A stretch of 64,000 nt of DNA, taken from the NCBI RefSeq assembly GCF_023614525.1, contig NZ_CP097885.1, forward strand, positions 1,486,501 through 1,550,500. Reading direction: 5' to 3'. This document shows, one piece after another, positions 18,390 through 26,323 of this stretch (position 1 is its first letter; each line of letters starts with the position of its first letter). A program made the translations under genes and the position numbers. The notes below the pieces were generated by a model. That model had not been told where the DNA came from, made no database searches, and was given only the letters and a program-made list of their open reading frames with translations. The DNA comes from Peptoniphilus genitalis (GTDB lineage Bacteria > Bacillota > Clostridia > Tissierellales > Peptoniphilaceae).

Positions 18390-19136
18390 ATGTATGATAA
18401 AATAAAATTTCTAACTGCTGGTGATTCTGCCATAGTTATGGAATTTGGCGATACTATTGAAAAAGAAATAAACGCCAGAATTGCCGCAGTTGTAGAAAGT
18501 TTAAAAAAGAAGAATATTGATGGTATCTTGGACATTTTGCCAACTTACAGGTCTATATTAATTAATTATGACCCAGTAAAGATTTCCTATGGCGAAATGG
18601 TTGATACCTTAAAGGGACTTAGCAAGGCTAACTCAGGGGAACAAAGTGACGAAGTTAGACTTATTGAAATCCCAACACTTTATGGTGGCGAATATGGTCC
18701 AGATATTGACTTTGTAGCTGAAAATGCAAAACTATCTAAAGAAGAAGTTATAAAGATTCACTCTGGAACAGATTATTTAGTTTATATGATGGGCTTCATG
18801 CCTGGCTTCACTTATCTTGGTGGACTTGATGAAAGAATTGCAACTCCAAGATTAAAGAGCCCAAGATTAAAAATAGAACCAGGTTCAGTTGGTATTGCAG
18901 CTAATCAAACTGGTATGTACCCACTTGAATCTCCTGGAGGATGGCAACTAATAGGAAGAACTCCACTTAAGCTTTTTGATGATACAAAGGAACCACCTGT
19001 ATTCATCCAAGCTGGTGACTACATTAGGTATGTCTCTATTGATCAAAAAGAATATGACAGAATTAAAGATGAAGTGGAAAAAGATACCTATAAGGTTTCA
19101 ATTAAGAAGGTAAAGAGGGGTGATCTTCATGAGTAG
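18390..19136 (+). CDS. pxpB: 5-oxoprolinase subunit PxpB (KipI family)
   Basis: A 248-aa protein of the KipI/allophanate hydrolase subunit 1 family. Visible blocks are GDSAIVMEFGDTI at the N-terminus, the IPTLYGGEYGPDI strand, YLVYMMGFMPGFTYLGGLDERI (conserved GF.PGF.YL) and the ESPGGWQLIGRTPLKLFD motif near the C-terminus. Homologues that inhibit sporulation kinase (KipI) are now seen as 5-oxoprolinase subunits. AGGAG precedes the ATG; the gene overlaps pxpC by eight bases. Confidence 0.93.
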   Translation: MYDKIKFLTAGDSAIVMEFGDTIEKEINARIAAVVESLKKKNIDGILDILPTYRSILINYDPVKISYGEMVDTLKGLSKANSGEQSDEVRLIEIPTLYGGEYGPDIDFVAENAKLSKEEVIKIHSGTDYLVYMMGFMPGFTYLGGLDERIATPRLKSPRLKIEPGSVGIAANQTGMYPLESPGGWQLIGRTPLKLFDDTKEPPVFIQAGDYIRYVSIDQKEYDRIKDEVEKDTYKVSIKKVKRGDLHE

Positions 19137-20073
19137 TATCGATGTAATTAATGGTGGGATTCTCACAACAATTCAAGATTCTGGTAGATATGGCTACCAA
19201 GAACTAGGTATACCTACATCAGGTGTCATGGATGATTACAACTACAGACTTGCCAATATCTTAGTTGGAAATAAACTTGACGAAGCTGTTCTTGAAATGA
19301 CTTATTTCGGACCAACTCTTAAGTTTAATGAAGACCTTACACTTGCAATAACAGGTTCTGATATGAATCCCAAAATTAATGGTCAGCCTGCACCAATGTT
19401 TGAAACCATTAAGGTTAAGGCTGGAGACACTTTACAATTTGGTAAAGTTAATGAAGGTGTTAGAGGCTACCTTGCCTTTGGTGGCTCTATAGATGTGCCA
19501 GTGGTTAATGGTTCTAAGTCAACTCACATCAAGACAAAAATGGGGGGAATTGACGGAAGAGCATTAAAACCTAAGGACACATTAAATATTGTAGGCTCCA
19601 AAGATAAGACAATGAGAAGAATACCTGAAAAGTATCTTCCTAAATTTAACCACTGCAACCTACTAAGAGTTGTTCTTGGACCTCAAGACGACTACTTCAC
19701 TGAAAAGGGAATTCACGACCTATTTAGGTCAGGTGGTTACCAAGTGACTAAGGACTTTGATAGGATGGGAATTAGACTAAAGGGAACTTCGATTGAGCAC
19801 AAGGAAACTGCAGATATTATTTCTGACGGAACAACTTTTGGTTCAATCCAAGTACCAGCAAATGGTCAACCAATTATCCTAGTTGCAGATAGACAAACTA
19901 CTGGTGGTTACACAAAGATTGGTAACGTAATAACACCAGACCTTCACAAGCTTGCTCAAATGTCCTTCTTAGATAAGATTTTATTCCAAAAAGTTACTAT
20001 CGAAGAAGCACAAAAGGCAACTCTTGACTACAGGAATAAATTTGAAACAATTAAGAAGGAGTCTGTAATATGA
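19129..20073 (+). CDS. pxpC: 5-oxoprolinase subunit PxpC (KipA family)
   Basis: A 314-aa protein of the KipA/allophanate hydrolase subunit 2 (biotin-dependent carboxylase-like cyclophilin fold) family. Markers are the start GGILTTIQDSGRYGYQ, GIPTSGVMDDYNYRLANILVGN, RGYLAFGGSIDVP, the FTEKGIHDLF region and ILVADRQTTGGYTKIG. I chose ATG 19129: GAGGGGTGATC upstream matches the extended Shine-Dalgarno sequence, whereas GTG 19120 would place it inside the gene. It overlaps both neighbours by a few bases. Confidence 0.93.
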   Translation: MSSIDVINGGILTTIQDSGRYGYQELGIPTSGVMDDYNYRLANILVGNKLDEAVLEMTYFGPTLKFNEDLTLAITGSDMNPKINGQPAPMFETIKVKAGDTLQFGKVNEGVRGYLAFGGSIDVPVVNGSKSTHIKTKMGGIDGRALKPKDTLNIVGSKDKTMRRIPEKYLPKFNHCNLLRVVLGPQDDYFTEKGIHDLFRSGGYQVTKDFDRMGIRLKGTSIEHKETADIISDGTTFGSIQVPANGQPIILVADRQTTGGYTKIGNVITPDLHKLAQMSFLDKILFQKVTIEEAQKATLDYRNKFETIKKESVI

Positions 20074-20867
20074 AATTAAGTGAACTAGGTAAATTACACC
20101 CAAGAGAAGTAAGAGAACTTATTAGAAAGGGAGAAGTTGATCTTCCAACTTCTGGCATGAGTGAAGGATATTTGCAAGCTAACCTTGCAATCCTTCCAAA
20201 AAAATATGCCTACGATTTTCTACTCTTCGCTCAAAGAAATCCAAAGCCTTGTCCAATCCTTGAAGTTTTAGACGAAGGAAGCCCTCTTACAAAGATAATG
20301 GCTGAGGGTGCAGACATAAGGACAGACGTGCCAAGGTATAGGATATATAAAAATGGCGAATTTGTTGAAGAAGTTAAGGACCTTAAAGACGTGTGGCAAG
20401 ATGACTTTGTTACTTTCGTTATTGGATGTTCCTTCTCCTTTGAAAAAGCCATGTTAGAAGCTGATGTACCTGTAAGACACATCGAAGATGAACACAACGT
20501 TCCAATGTATATCACAAATCTTGCAACAGAACCTGCTGGTATCTTCCATGGAAACACAGTTGTATCTATGAGACCAGTTCCTTACAAGGATATTGTTAGG
20601 GCAACAACTGTTACTGCAAGATTCCCAGCAACTCACGGAGCACCAGTTCATATTGGTGACCCATCTGTAATTGGAATCAAAGATGTTGACAAGCCAGACT
20701 TTGGTGAAAGAAGTGAAATCAAAGAAGGAGAAGTGCCAGTATTTTGGGCTTGTGGAGTAACACCTCAAGCAGTAGCTATGGCTTCTAAACCTGAAATCAT
20801 GATCACACACGCGCCAGGTTACATGCTTATCTTAGATAAAAAAGATGCTTACGTTTCAGTATTTTAA
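20070..20867 (+). CDS. Putative hydro-lyase, DUF1445 (YcsI-like)
   Basis: A 265-aa protein of the DUF1445 family, annotated as putative hydro-lyase (D-glutamate cyclase-like). Blocks include SGMSEGYLQANLAILPKKYA, FVIGCSFSFEKAMLEADVPVRHIE, GNTVVSMRPVP and TARFPATHGAPVHIGDP, and the C-terminal VFWACGVTPQAVAMASKPEIMITHAPGYML. Its mammalian relative converts D-glutamate to 5-oxo-D-proline, so a role in feeding 5-oxoproline to PxpABC is plausible; this is inference from family and operon. The start overlaps pxpC (ATGA). Confidence 0.88.
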   Translation: MKLSELGKLHPREVRELIRKGEVDLPTSGMSEGYLQANLAILPKKYAYDFLLFAQRNPKPCPILEVLDEGSPLTKIMAEGADIRTDVPRYRIYKNGEFVEEVKDLKDVWQDDFVTFVIGCSFSFEKAMLEADVPVRHIEDEHNVPMYITNLATEPAGIFHGNTVVSMRPVPYKDIVRATTVTARFPATHGAPVHIGDPSVIGIKDVDKPDFGERSEIKEGEVPVFWACGVTPQAVAMASKPEIMITHAPGYMLILDKKDAYVSVF

Positions 20868-20882
20868 AAATAAAATTTATTA

Positions 20883-20911
20883 TCTGCCAGGGAAACTTGG
20901 CAGATTTTTTA
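20883..20911 (+). terminator. Terminator of the pxp operon
   Basis: TCTGCCA / TGGCAGA stem followed by six T. Confidence 0.87.
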
Positions 20912-20936
20912 TGCTTAAAGATTGATAGTTATTAGT

Positions 20937-20965
20937 TTGTAGTTTAAGTGGATGAAGAGTATAAT
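20937..20965 (+). promoter_or_regulatory. Promoter of the small lipoprotein gene
   Basis: TTGTAG (20937-20942), 17-base spacer, TATAAT (20960-20965); the ATG is at 21001. Confidence 0.6.
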
Positions 20966-21000
20966 TAGATAAAGTAATAAAGTTTAAAGGAGTTGTTTCT

Positions 21001-21483
21001 ATGAAAAAATATTTTAAATTTTTATTTGCCTTAGGAGTTTTAATGCTTTTCCTTACTGGATGCGAGAATAAATCTCTTTATCCTATGAAGACAGACCTAA
21101 CTAATGAAAGGGGTCTAGAGAAATTAATTGGAAGCATTGACTGGAGACCTTATAAGCTTGAAGATTATAAAGTAAAAAACAAAAGCTTGGAAATTAAACT
21201 AAGTGACGAGCCTGACATAAGCAAAGATGAGTCCTTCAAGACAGGATTTATAAATGGAGTGATTATACTTATCTTAACGGATGCAGAAGAAGTTTGGTAT
21301 ATAGGAGAAGACCTATACTTTTCTTTCATTGATAAGGAATATGCCAATGAACCTTTGAAATTCAAGTATGGGAAAGAAGTTGATGATTATAAGAAGAGCA
21401 AAGAGGACTTTGACAACTTAATTGAAAGTCTAAAAAATGAAAAATATGAAGCTGGTGCTGCTAAATTTGAAATGATGGAGTAA
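21001..21483 (+). CDS. Small hypothetical lipoprotein
   Basis: A 160-aa protein with a lipoprotein signal peptide (MKKYFKFLFALGVLMLFLTGC, lipobox LTGC). The mature part is acidic and Lys/Glu-rich, with NERGLEKLIGSIDWRPYKLEDYKV near the start and alternating strands and helices; I do not recognise the family. AAAGGAG lies eight bases upstream of the ATG and the gene has its own promoter. It is probably attached to the outer face of the membrane. No functional link to its neighbours is visible. Confidence 0.8.
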   Translation: MKKYFKFLFALGVLMLFLTGCENKSLYPMKTDLTNERGLEKLIGSIDWRPYKLEDYKVKNKSLEIKLSDEPDISKDESFKTGFINGVIILILTDAEEVWYIGEDLYFSFIDKEYANEPLKFKYGKEVDDYKKSKEDFDNLIESLKNEKYEAGAAKFEMME

Positions 21484-21560
21484 GCTCTCATTAAAAAATT
21501 TTTAATTTCATCCTTAAACATGATATTATATTTTGTAGTTTATAAGTTGAGGATGATTTA

Positions 21561-21806
21561 ATGGAAAATATTTATATAGTGATAATCTTAAACTTAATGA
21601 ATTTTATTCTTTACGGACTGGACAAGTTTAAGGCCAAGCACAAGATGTGGAGGATAAGTGAGAAGACCCTATTGACCTTTTCTCTTGTAGCAGGTCTTGG
21701 TGGCCTTGCTGGCATGGAATTTTTCCGCCACAAGACTCGTGAGAAGAAATTTTATATAGCAAACTTTATTGGAATACTTGCGACAATTTATGTGACATTA
21801 AAATAA
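21561..21806 (+). CDS. DUF1294 small membrane protein
   Basis: An 81-aa protein of the DUF1294 family with two or three hydrophobic segments. Family marks are YGLDKFKAKHKMWRISEKTLL and the second hairpin GGLAGMEFFRHKTREKKFY. The function is unknown in the family. GAGGATGATTTA precedes the ATG and a strong terminator follows the stop. Confidence 0.88.
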   Translation: MENIYIVIILNLMNFILYGLDKFKAKHKMWRISEKTLLTFSLVAGLGGLAGMEFFRHKTREKKFYIANFIGILATIYVTLK

Positions 21807-21835
21807 GGATGCCTATTTGAGAGGGCATCCTTTTT
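21807..21835 (+). terminator. Terminator after the DUF1294 gene
   Basis: GGATGCC / GGCATCC stem followed by TTTTT. Confidence 0.87.
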
Positions 21836-21860
21836 GATTGCAATAATTTATGAAACAATA

Positions 21861-22050
21861 GGTTAAGAGGAAAAATTTAAAATTAACTCACGGTTAAAAG
21901 AGAAAATTTAAATTTAACTCAGAACTAAGGAATGAAAATTTAAAATTAACTCACCAGTTAAAAGAGAAAATTTAAAAATAGCTCACAAGTAAAAAATTAA
22001 AATATAAAGTTAGCTAATAAGTTAAAAGGGAAATTAACCGAGCTTATAAG
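21861..22050. repeat. AT-rich tandem array with a period of about 31 bp
   Basis: Five to six imperfect copies of a unit close to GGTTAAAAGAGAAAATTTAA + AATTAACTCAC begin at 21861, 21892, 21923, about 21956 and about 21987; the first four are clearest. It fills the space between convergent genes, ending just before the stop of the minus-strand nuclease-like gene. There is no coding potential. The unit differs from the 18-bp unit seen at 5655 and 41844. Confidence 0.7.
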
Positions 22051-22081
22051 AAATTTAAAGTGTTTTAAAAATCAAAATATT

Positions 22082-22987
22082 TTAATAGGATTCAATCTCG
22101 CCTAAGATGTCACGACCTTCTAACATCTTGAGAATATTTTTTATATCCAAGATTATTACTCTTTCCTTCTTTAACTTCTCCTTGGTTTCTTTTTTTAAGA
22201 AGGAGGTGTTGACAAAGAGGACTGGAATTATTTTTTCGTAAAGGCCTGAGAACTTGTCCAAGAGCTTTTGGACTTCTTTTTCTGACAAGACTTCTGTGTC
22301 CTTGTACTTTTTAATTTCTAGGGCGTACCTCTTGGCACCCTTCTTCACATAAAAGTCAAAGGAAGTATCCCTGTCCTCGTTATTAAATCTTTCTAGGTCG
22401 TAGCCAGTTCTTTGGAGGGCAATTTGTGCAAGTCCTTCTGCTGTAACTTCTTCGTCAAGACTTGATAGACCTCTCAAGAGGTTCTTGGGAAAGATTTTAA
22501 AGATCCCTGTGCAAATTTCTTGACCTCCTGGACCAAACTTGTAATCGAAACCCACTAGCATGTCCTCAACAAGGTTAAAGTTGCCATGGGCTAGGGAATT
22601 TCTAATGTGTCTAAGGAGGCAGTCGGTCTTTGACTCGCCCGCTGACTTTGTCAAAATAATTTTTTGGGAGTGAGGGCAAATCTTTTTGTCGTAAAACTTT
22701 ACAATGTCTGGGTCTATATAGTTGAGGAAGGCCACGTCCTTATTTTCTAAATTCATATAATTTTTTATTATGCCAAAGACAAAGTTCTCAAAGCTAAGGG
22801 ATGATGTGAGTTCATTTTCTTGTGACTGGGCAGAATTAATATTTGGTACATACCAGAGGAGGTACTCCAAGTTCTTAGTCATTTCTTCACTTAACTTTAG
22901 GGGCTTATCATCATGTTTTATAGAATAAGCAACCTTCTTCTTACATTCTTCAAATTCAAAGCCAAATTTTTTTAAATTGACAGGCAT
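22082..22987 (-). CDS. HEPN-like plus PD-(D/E)XK nuclease-like protein (candidate defence gene)
   Basis: A 301-aa protein that I do not recognise as a named family. The middle contains HIRNSLAHGNF (R129, H134), the RN..xH signature of HEPN ribonuclease domains. The C-terminal half has FDFYVKKGAKRYALEIKKY, giving D211, E224 and K226, the spacing of a PD-(D/E)XK active site, followed by a strand-helix-strand (PVLFVNTSFLKKETKEKL, VIILDIKNILKML) as in Mrr-like restriction endonuclease folds. I chose the ATG at 22987 (GAGGTGG five bases upstream) over 23029. Both halves together suggest an abortive-infection or restriction role; this is inference. It is a single gene with no visible partner. Confidence 0.7.
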   Translation of the reverse strand: MPVNLKKFGFEFEECKKKVAYSIKHDDKPLKLSEEMTKNLEYLLWYVPNINSAQSQENELTSSLSFENFVFGIIKNYMNLENKDVAFLNYIDPDIVKFYDKKICPHSQKIILTKSAGESKTDCLLRHIRNSLAHGNFNLVEDMLVGFDYKFGPGGQEICTGIFKIFPKNLLRGLSSLDEEVTAEGLAQIALQRTGYDLERFNNEDRDTSFDFYVKKGAKRYALEIKKYKDTEVLSEKEVQKLLDKFSGLYEKIIPVLFVNTSFLKKETKEKLKKERVIILDIKNILKMLEGRDILGEIESY

Positions 22988-23059
22988 TTTTCCCACCTCT
23001 TTTTCCATCTTATAAGGAAAGTATAACATAGTTTTAAAACTTTATTATTCAGAATATTA

Positions 23060-23088
23060 TTGACAAGTTTATAAAAATTTTATTAAAT
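23060..23088 (+). promoter_or_regulatory. Promoter of the TIM-barrel/NhaC pair
   Basis: Consensus TTGACA (23060-23065), 17-base spacer and a weak -10 TTAAAT (23083-23088). Confidence 0.5.
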
Positions 23089-23126
23089 GTTTAGTAATGA
23101 GCTTTTTATTTTAAAGGGAGGTAAAA

Positions 23127-23840
23127 ATGGAAAACTTTAATGACTTAGAAAAGAAAAAGAAATTTGTTCCCTCAATTGAAACAGAACTAAGAAGAAGGCA
23201 GGTGTCTGTACCTGAAGTAACATATAGGGCAAGTGGTATTAACTTTATGGGTAAGAGAATAAAATCTCTGATATTCACTAACGACATACCAATAATTGTA
23301 AATAACAATGCTCAGGCAATTATGTCTGTTTATCCCTTTACCCCTCAGTTAAAAATTGTATCTGCTATAATGGAAGTTGCGTCGGTGCCAGTTTTTGTTG
23401 GAATAGGTGGGGGTACAACTTCAGGTCTTAGGACTGTAAATATTGGACTCCAAGCCGAGCTACTAGGAGCCACTGGAGTTGTTGTCAATGCTCCAATGTC
23501 TAATGAAAACATAAGACTAATATCCCAGGCACTTGACATAGCAGTTATTGCTACTGTCATATCAAAGTACGACGATATTGAAGGTAAAGTTGCAGCTGGT
23601 GCAAGAGTTTTAAATATTGCAGGTGGCAAAAAAACTGCAGAACTAGTAAGATACACAAGGAAGCTACTTGGAGATGAGTTTCCAATTATAGCAACAGGTG
23701 GGCATACTGATGAGCATATACTCGAGACAATAGAAGCTGGAGCCAATGCCATCACATATACACCAGTATCGAGCTCTGATATTTTCTCTGAAGTAATGGA
23801 TGTTTATAGGGAAAATAAAAGAGAAGAGAAAAATAAATAA
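23127..23840 (+). CDS. Unknown TIM-barrel protein with phosphate-binding-like loop
   Basis: A 237-aa soluble protein with an alternating strand/helix pattern of a TIM barrel. Glycine-rich loops are VGIGGGTTSGLRT (about residue 90) and, near the C-terminus, IIATGGHTDEHILETIEAGANAITYTP, which looks like the phosphate-binding end of ribulose-phosphate-type barrels. I do not recognise a named enzyme family; database labels such as 'hydrolase' would be uninformative. GGGAGGTAAAA precedes the ATG. An NhaC-family antiporter gene follows after 13 bases, so the two are almost certainly co-transcribed. Confidence 0.75.
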   Translation: MENFNDLEKKKKFVPSIETELRRRQVSVPEVTYRASGINFMGKRIKSLIFTNDIPIIVNNNAQAIMSVYPFTPQLKIVSAIMEVASVPVFVGIGGGTTSGLRTVNIGLQAELLGATGVVVNAPMSNENIRLISQALDIAVIATVISKYDDIEGKVAAGARVLNIAGGKKTAELVRYTRKLLGDEFPIIATGGHTDEHILETIEAGANAITYTPVSSSDIFSEVMDVYRENKREEKNK

Positions 23841-23853
23841 TAAAGGAGAAAAA

Positions 23854-25362
23854 ATGGAATTTGGATTTTTATCAATAATTCCTCCAATAGTTGCCATAGC
23901 CTTGGCACTTATAACTAAGGAAGTAATAATTTCACTTTTAATTGGAATTATAGCTGGAGGACTTATATTTACAGGCGGAAATATTATTGCCGCCTTGGAA
24001 ACAGTTTTTACACTTATGGGGACTAAACTAGGGGACAATGCCCTTATGCTAGTTTTCTTGGCAATGCTTGGATCTTTAGTCATGGTAATGAACATGGCGG
24101 GAGGGTCTTTTGCCTATGGTAAGTGGGCAAGCAAGAAGATCAAGAGTAAGAAGATGGCAAAACTTGCCACAGCCTTCTTGGGAATTATAATTTTTATTGA
24201 CGACTACTTCAACTGTCTAACAGTGGGAGCAGTAATGAAGCCAATTACTGACGAGAACAAGGTATCAAGGGCAAAGCTTGCTCACATTATAGACTCTTGT
24301 GCAGCACCAGTTTGTATCTTGGCCCCAGTTTCATCTTGGGCAGCTTCTGTTGTTGCAGTTATTGGAGATACTGGAGTTGCAAACCCCATGAGGGTTTTCT
24401 TGGCAACAATACCAATGAACGTCTATCCTCTTATGACTCTTATTATGATTTTGTATTTTTCCACAACTGAAATAGAAATGGGTCTTATGGAAAGGTATGA
24501 ATTAAATGACACATCGAGGATAATTGAAAAAGAAGATGTGGGTTATGAATATTCAAAAAATGGAAGAGTCTTTGACCTTGTTGTCCCAATAGTAGTTTTG
24601 ATTTTTGTAACTGTAATGATGATGCTTAAGACTGGTGGTTTCTTCTCTGATGGGGTTGGGGCTGCATCAGCCTTTGGAGATGCAAATGTAAACTTGTCTC
24701 TTGTAATAGGAGCCTTCTTTGCAATTGTTGTTTCCTTCGCCCTTTATATACCAAGAAAACTTTTAAAGTTTGAGGACTTTATGAAGGGAATAGTGGAAGG
24801 TATGAAGACAATGGTTTCTGCTATTGTAATTCTTTCACTTGCATGGACAATTGGTGGAATAACAAGTGACGAGTACCTAAATACAGGATCTTATATTGCA
24901 TCACTTATTTCTAATTCGACTATGCCAATGTGGATGCTACCTGCAATAATATTTGTAGTTGGTGCCTTCTTGTCCTTCTCAACAGGAACTGCTTGGGGAA
25001 CTTTTGGTATCTTAATTCCTATTATGGTGCCAATCCTAATGCACACAGACCACATGCACTTCTTGACAATTATACTAGCAGCAATTTTCTCTGGATCAGT
25101 ATTTGGAGACCACTGCTCACCAATTTCTGATACAACAATTTTGTCATCAGCAGGAGCAGGCTGCGACCACATAGCCCACGTTTCAAGTCAATTGCCTTAT
25201 GCAATTAGTGTCGGTGCAGCTTCTTTCTTTGCCTTTTTAATATCAGGCATACTTGACAAGCCAAACCTAACTCTTCCTATAGGACTTGTTATCTTGGCAT
25301 CAATTGTATTTGTAATGAGAAGAATGACAATAAATAAATATATAAAACATACAAAGAATTAA
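23854..25362 (+). CDS. NhaC-family Na+/H+ antiporter
   Basis: A 502-aa membrane protein with 11-12 hydrophobic segments, related to the NhaC antiporters and their malate/lactate or amino-acid exchanging relatives. Family blocks are FIDDYFNCLTVGAVMKPITD, the discontinuous helix DSCAAPVCILAPVSSW, SFSTGTAWGTFGILIPIMVPI and GDHCSPISDTTILSSAGAGCDHIAHV. I chose ATG 23854 because AAGGAGAA lies just upstream; an earlier ATG at 23800 is inside the previous gene. The transported ion or organic acid cannot be decided from sequence; the upstream barrel protein may process its substrate. Confidence 0.9.
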   Translation: MEFGFLSIIPPIVAIALALITKEVIISLLIGIIAGGLIFTGGNIIAALETVFTLMGTKLGDNALMLVFLAMLGSLVMVMNMAGGSFAYGKWASKKIKSKKMAKLATAFLGIIIFIDDYFNCLTVGAVMKPITDENKVSRAKLAHIIDSCAAPVCILAPVSSWAASVVAVIGDTGVANPMRVFLATIPMNVYPLMTLIMILYFSTTEIEMGLMERYELNDTSRIIEKEDVGYEYSKNGRVFDLVVPIVVLIFVTVMMMLKTGGFFSDGVGAASAFGDANVNLSLVIGAFFAIVVSFALYIPRKLLKFEDFMKGIVEGMKTMVSAIVILSLAWTIGGITSDEYLNTGSYIASLISNSTMPMWMLPAIIFVVGAFLSFSTGTAWGTFGILIPIMVPILMHTDHMHFLTIILAAIFSGSVFGDHCSPISDTTILSSAGAGCDHIAHVSSQLPYAISVGAASFFAFLISGILDKPNLTLPIGLVILASIVFVMRRMTINKYIKHTKN

Positions 25363-25368
25363 AAATTT

Positions 25369-25393
25369 AGGCTGGCTATGCTGGCCTTTTTTA
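25369..25393 (+). terminator. Terminator after the NhaC-family gene
   Basis: Eight-pair hairpin AGGCTGGC / GCTGGCCT (two G-T wobbles) with a three-base loop, then TTTTTT. Confidence 0.75.
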
Positions 25394-25496
25394 TTTTGCC
25401 TAAAAAAATTATAAAATAGCGAAAATTTTTCTTTAGTACTTTAAAAATCCTTTGATGTGGTATATAGTTTAGGTAAGATAAAGAAAGGGGTGTACA

Positions 25497-26009
25497 ATGA
25501 GCTTTCAAATTGAAAAGAAAAATATTTTAGATTATGACGTTGACGCAATAGTTAATGCGGCAAATAAAGAGCTTAGACCTGGCGGAGGAGTTTGCGGACA
25601 AATCTTTGCTGGAGCAGATGACAAAGAATTGGAAGAAGAATGTAAGAAACTTGCCCCAATAGAACCTGGCCAAGCTGTTGTCACTAAGGGATATAAGCTA
25701 AAGGCGAAAAATATTATTCACGCCGTGGGACCAATTTATTTTGATGGCAAACAAGGAGAGAGAGAAATCCTAAGAGATGCTTACAAGTCTGCCCTTGATT
25801 TAGCAGTGAAAAATAACTTTAAGACTCTTGTCTTTCCACTTCTATCATCAGGTATTTATGGTTATCCACTTGAAGAAGCAGCTGAAGTTGCTGTTGATAC
25901 AATAAGGGACTATCTTGAAGACCACGACCTTGATGTGACAATTTCTGTTTTAAATGACAGGGTACTTAAAGTTTTAAAAGAAAAAAATAAAGAGTGGATA
26001 GAAAAATAA
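25497..26009 (+). CDS. Macrodomain protein (ADP-ribose / O-acetyl-ADP-ribose hydrolase type)
   Basis: A 170-aa single macrodomain. Ligand-binding blocks are AIVNAANKELRPGGGVCGQIFAGAD (diphosphate/ribose loop, Asn and Gly-rich), IIHAVGPIYFDG, and FPLLSSGIYGYPLEEAAEVAVDTI (second phosphate loop). Such enzymes remove ADP-ribose from proteins or deacetylate O-acetyl-ADP-ribose. GAAAGGGGTG precedes the ATG. The gene stands alone between terminators, with no sirtuin or lipoyl-protein genes nearby that would mark a known macrodomain operon. Confidence 0.92.
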   Translation: MSFQIEKKNILDYDVDAIVNAANKELRPGGGVCGQIFAGADDKELEEECKKLAPIEPGQAVVTKGYKLKAKNIIHAVGPIYFDGKQGEREILRDAYKSALDLAVKNNFKTLVFPLLSSGIYGYPLEEAAEVAVDTIRDYLEDHDLDVTISVLNDRVLKVLKEKNKEWIEK

Positions 26010-26018
26010 AGTTAGACA

Positions 26019-26058
26019 AAAAAAGATAGCTTGTCAATTTAGACAGGCTATCTTTTTA
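26019..26058. terminator. Bidirectional terminator between macrodomain gene and PBP operon
   Basis: AAAAGATAGCTTGTC / GACAGGCTATCTTTTT around AATTTA; A- and T-runs on both sides let it serve both convergent units. Confidence 0.87.
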
Positions 26059-26120
26059 TTTGTAAAAATTTTTAATTTATAAATTTTTCTTTGTTAGAAT
26101 TAAAAATTACTTTTAACTTC

Positions 26121-26306
26121 TTAATAAAATAATCTCTTTACTTCGTTTCTCATTCTTATTCTGCCAGCGTGGTAGGCAACTTTGCCAGCCCTCTTTGGGT
26201 TGAGGAGAGGGAGTAACTTGCTAAGTCTTAGTCCCTTCTTTCTTCTCTTTGGTTTTATAAGCCTTATAAAGGCTATTAATTTTATTAAACTTGATAATTT
26301 TTTCAT
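26121..26306 (-). CDS. Small basic protein of unknown function
   Basis: A 61-aa protein with about one third Lys/Arg (KPKRRKKGLRLSKLL, NEVKRLF) and a hydrophobic N-terminal part that could form one amphipathic helix. I recognise no family. It is supported as a real gene by AGGAGGAAGT directly before its ATG and by its position 17 bases after the PBP gene on the same strand, before a shared terminator. It could bind membrane, nucleic acid or the PBP itself; nothing in the sequence decides. Confidence 0.6.
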   Translation of the reverse strand: MKKLSSLIKLIAFIRLIKPKRRKKGLRLSKLLPLLNPKRAGKVAYHAGRIRMRNEVKRLFY

Positions 26307-26323
26307 ACTTCCTCCTAATATTT

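Noticed and set aside
20454-20810. 118-codon minus-strand Cys/Ser-rich frame inside the DUF1445 gene
   Set aside because: Antisense shadow; the plus strand frame has family blocks and an ATGA-coupled start.
23664-24095. 143-codon minus-strand frame across the TIM-barrel/NhaC junction
   Set aside because: Overlaps two well-supported genes, no start signal.
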